Assembly (NCBI GenBank): GCA_017577565.1
Contig: PKRH01000141.1
Coordinates: forward strand, 1 to 7,746
Source of the DNA: Thermoanaerobacterales bacterium
GTDB taxonomy: Bacteria; Actinomycetota; Acidimicrobiia; Acidimicrobiales; JACDCH01
DNA length: 7,746 nt
Direction: 5' to 3'
The notes below the pieces were generated by a model. That model made no database searches. It was not told the DNA's origin and was given only the letters and a program-made list of their open reading frames with translations. Positions 6,202 to 7,746 of this stretch are shown piece after piece; positions within the stretch are counted from its first letter, which is position 1; each line of letters starts with the position of its first letter. Made by a program: the position numbers and the translations under genes.

Positions 6202-6234
6202 ATGCCGACGACGACAACGACGTCCCGTCCATGA
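6202..6234 (+). CDS. Ten-codon upstream ORF (possible leader peptide) overlapping the MFS start
   Basis: ATG6202 opens a ten-codon frame encoding MPTTTTTSRP, with five consecutive threonine codons. It stops at TGA 6232-6234. That stop overlaps the MFS start codon as ATGA, the arrangement typical of translational coupling. The MFS start has no Shine-Dalgarno of its own, so re-initiation by ribosomes finishing this frame would explain its translation. Whether the frame is translated is unproven, and its own start has only a poorly spaced GGGG upstream. The predicted transcription start (see the element at 6167-6192) lies within a few bases of ATG6202. Confidence 0.35.
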   Translation: MPTTTTTSRP

Positions 6235-7586
6235 CCCGGAGGCTCAGGAGCGCGGCGGGCGAGACCTTCCGCTCCTTCGCCCACCGCAACTTCCGCCTCT
6301 TCTTCCTCGGGCAGATGGTCAGCCAGGCGGGCACCTGGATGCAGTCCGTCGCCATCGTGTGGCTCGTCCTCCAGCTCACCGGCGACGGCCTCGCCCTCGG
6401 CCTGGTGACGGCCGCCGAGTTCCTGCCCGTGCTCGTGCTGGGCGCCTGGGCGGGGGTGGTCGCCGACCGGGCCGACCACCACCGGCTGATGACGCTCACC
6501 CAGGTGGCCTTCCTCGGGCTGTCGGTCGTGCTCTCCGCCGTCACGCTCACCGGCGCGGCGACCGTTCCGCTGCTGCTCGTGCTGTCCCTGGTCTTCGGCA
6601 CGATCAACGCCTTCGACAACCCGACCCGCCGGGCCCTGGTCGTCGAGCTGGTGCCCCGGCACGACGTGCCCAACGCCGTCGGCCTGAACAGCGCGCTCAT
6701 GACCGGCGCCCGCGTCGTCGGGCCCGCCATCGCCGGGGCCGTGATCGCCGGGCCCGGGCCGGGCGCGGCGTTCGTGCTGAACAGCGTCACCTACCTGGCC
6801 GTCATCGTCGCCCTGCTCCGGCTCGACCGCTCCGCCATCCGCCCCGCGCCCCGGGTGGCCCGGGCCAAGGGCCAGCTGCGGGCCGGGCTGCGCTACGCCT
6901 GGCGCACCCCGGAGGTGCGGGTGCCGCTCGTCATGCTGGCGGTCGTCGGCATGCTGGCCTTCAACCACCAGGTCACCCTCCCCCTCCTGGCCGAGCGCAC
7001 CTTCCGGGGGACGGCGACGACCTACACGCTCCTGCTGGCGACGATGAGCGCCGGCTCGGTGGCCGGCGCCCTCACCGTGGCCCGCCGCAGCGACGTGACG
7101 CCGGCCGCGCTCGTGCGATCGGTCGCCGGGGTCGCCGTGGCCAGCGCCGCGCTGGCCGTCGCCCCGACGCTCCCCCTCGCCCTGGTCGCCGCGCTGGCGC
7201 TCGGCTTCACCAGCATCGGGCTGGTCTCCGGGGCCAACGCCGTCGTCCAGCTGCGCGCCGCCCCGGCCATGCGCGGGCGGGTCCTCGCGCTGCTCAGCGT
7301 CGTCTTCCTCGGCTCGACCCCCATCGGCGGGCCGATCGTCGGCTGGGTGGCGGAGGTGACGAACCCCCGCGCCGCGGTGGCGCTGGGCGGCGCCGGCGCC
7401 CTGGCGGTGCTGGCCTGGGCGCTGCGCCAGCTGCGCGCCCACCCCGAGCTGGGGACGAGCGCGCCGGCCGGGCGGACGGCACCGGCCGGTGAGACGCCCC
7501 CGGCCGGGGCGCCGGCGGCCACGGCCGTCGCCGGTGTCGGCGGCGGGCGCCCGCCCACCGCCGAGCGGGCGCCCGCGGCCGCCTGA
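6231..7586 (+). CDS. MFS transporter, MFS_3 / EntS-like exporter
   Basis: This is a 451-residue integral membrane protein with about twelve hydrophobic segments in two halves separated by a basic loop near residues 200-220. The N-terminus FRSFAHRNFRLFFLGQMVSQ and the following TWMQSVAIVWLVLQLTG are typical of the MFS_3 (PF05977) drug/siderophore-exporter group. The cytoplasmic loop motif between helices 2 and 3 is GAWAGVVADRADHHR, starting at residue 71. FGTINAFDNPTRRALVVELV after helix 4 is also characteristic. It probably exports a small molecule by proton antiport; the substrate is unknown. ATG6231 is chosen because family similarity starts within about 15 residues. The open frame extends upstream to 6102, but that would run through the divergent gene's start. 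The last 45 or so residues form a Pro/Ala/Gly-rich tail with a short hexapeptide repeat. It is divergent from the small 129-residue gene. Confidence 0.88.
   Translation: MTRRLRSAAGETFRSFAHRNFRLFFLGQMVSQAGTWMQSVAIVWLVLQLTGDGLALGLVTAAEFLPVLVLGAWAGVVADRADHHRLMTLTQVAFLGLSVVLSAVTLTGAATVPLLLVLSLVFGTINAFDNPTRRALVVELVPRHDVPNAVGLNSALMTGARVVGPAIAGAVIAGPGPGAAFVLNSVTYLAVIVALLRLDRSAIRPAPRVARAKGQLRAGLRYAWRTPEVRVPLVMLAVVGMLAFNHQVTLPLLAERTFRGTATTYTLLLATMSAGSVAGALTVARRSDVTPAALVRSVAGVAVASAALAVAPTLPLALVAALALGFTSIGLVSGANAVVQLRAAPAMRGRVLALLSVVFLGSTPIGGPIVGWVAEVTNPRAAVALGGAGALAVLAWALRQLRAHPELGTSAPAGRTAPAGETPPAGAPAATAVAGVGGGRPPTAERAPAAA
7461..7514 (+). repeat. Three 18-bp coding repeats in the MFS C-terminal tail
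   Basis: Three consecutive 18-nt units encode APAGRT, APAGET and PPAGAP (residues 411-428). The units share a CCGGCCGG-like core but differ at several bases, so this is an old or low-complexity expansion. It lies after the last membrane helix in a tail likely to be disordered and cytoplasmic. Confidence 0.5.
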
Positions 7587-7746
7587 CCCGTCGCCGGGCG
7601 GGACGGCCCGGAGGGGCCCACCCGGCGCGGCCGGAACGGCCCCCCTAGACGCGCGCAACCCCCCCCGGGGGTCCGGGGAGGGGAGCGCACCCCCACGCCC
7701 CAGGCCAACAAAAAAGACCGGACCCCCGCCACCAAAAGCGCAATCA
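7587..7746. other. Non-coding 3' tail with homopolymer runs and a long inverted repeat
   Basis: No credible reading frame occupies these 160 nt. They hold the hairpins near the MFS stop, a C8G5 run (7659-7671), and an 11-bp perfect inverted repeat CGGGGGTCCGG (7666-7676) / CCGGACCCCCG (7718-7728) with a 41-nt spacer. An A6 run lies at 7710-7715 inside that spacer. From about 7700 the GC content drops and A-runs appear, unlike the coding DNA. This could be a regulatory leader or the upstream region of a gene to the right. It could also be a terminator or a region near an assembly break. Confidence 0.5.
7594..7611 (+). terminator. GC hairpin just downstream of the MFS stop
   Basis: CCGGGC (7594-7599), a 6-nt loop, then GCCCGG (7606-7611) forms a 6-bp GC-only stem starting 8 nt after the MFS stop codon. 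An alternative overlapping stem is GGCCC (7605-7609) with GGGCC (7614-7618). No T tract follows, so this is a weak terminator candidate supported mainly by position. Confidence 0.3.

Noticed and set aside
6102..6230. Extended MFS start at GTG6102
   Set aside because: It would overlap the first codons of the divergent small gene and the promoter region. The extra residues are not transporter-like, and the family N-terminus begins at ATG6231.
6183..7658. Long minus-strand frame opposite the MFS gene (491 codons)
   Set aside because: Arg/Gly/Asp/His-rich shadow with no hydrophobic or domain pattern; the plus strand encodes twelve membrane segments.

Overview
The window is about 7.7 kb of very GC-rich bacterial chromosome with strong G/C third-position bias. 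It encodes an F420-type luciferase-like oxidoreductase, a geranylgeranyl-reductase-family flavoprotein, a VanW protein with a long Pro/Ala/Asp/Arg-rich cytoplasmic tail, and start regions that often lack Shine-Dalgarno sequences. Together these point to a high-GC actinobacterium. An Acidimicrobiia-like lineage is my best guess, but this is inference from family composition and not a placement. I see no rRNA, tRNA, CRISPR array, transposase, phage gene or toxin-antitoxin pair. It reads as ordinary chromosomal housekeeping and accessory metabolism.

Layout. Positions 1-97 are a short promoter-like region. Three plus-strand genes follow: a membrane-anchored VanW-family cell-envelope protein (98-2314), a geranylgeranyl reductase/menaquinone-reductase-like FAD enzyme (2334-3551) and a nitronate monooxygenase/2-nitropropane-dioxygenase-family FMN enzyme (3605-4567). 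They are closely spaced, but the second and third each have a -10-like element at the distance expected for leaderless mRNA. The third also has a perfect palindrome over its -35. They may therefore be separately controlled rather than one operon.

A roughly 90-nt convergent gap with a GC hairpin separates them from a minus-strand pair that probably forms an operon. The first gene of that pair encodes a small uncharacterised protein (6125 down to 5736). The second encodes an F420-dependent LLM-class oxidoreductase of the Rv3520c type (5695 down to 4658). Divergent from this pair is an MFS exporter of the MFS_3/EntS-like group (6231-7586). The last 160 nt are non-coding, with GC hairpins, homopolymer runs and a drop in GC.

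How they fit together. The shared theme is redox chemistry: an FAD isoprenoid reductase, an FMN nitronate/enoyl-type oxidase and an F420 oxidoreductase, with an exporter and a cell-wall protein alongside. No pathway can be assembled from the window alone. I did not find a clear new multi-gene system. The most interesting signals are regulatory. (a) A ten-codon upstream ORF, MPTTTTTSRP, ends by ATGA overlap on the exporter's start codon and lies just downstream of a GGAAT-N18-GTT match to the SigR/SigH-type ECF promoter. (b) A perfect 8-bp-arm palindrome covers the -35 of an apparently leaderless promoter for the nitronate monooxygenase gene. (c) A C9 tract separates a possible GTG start from the VanW reading frame.
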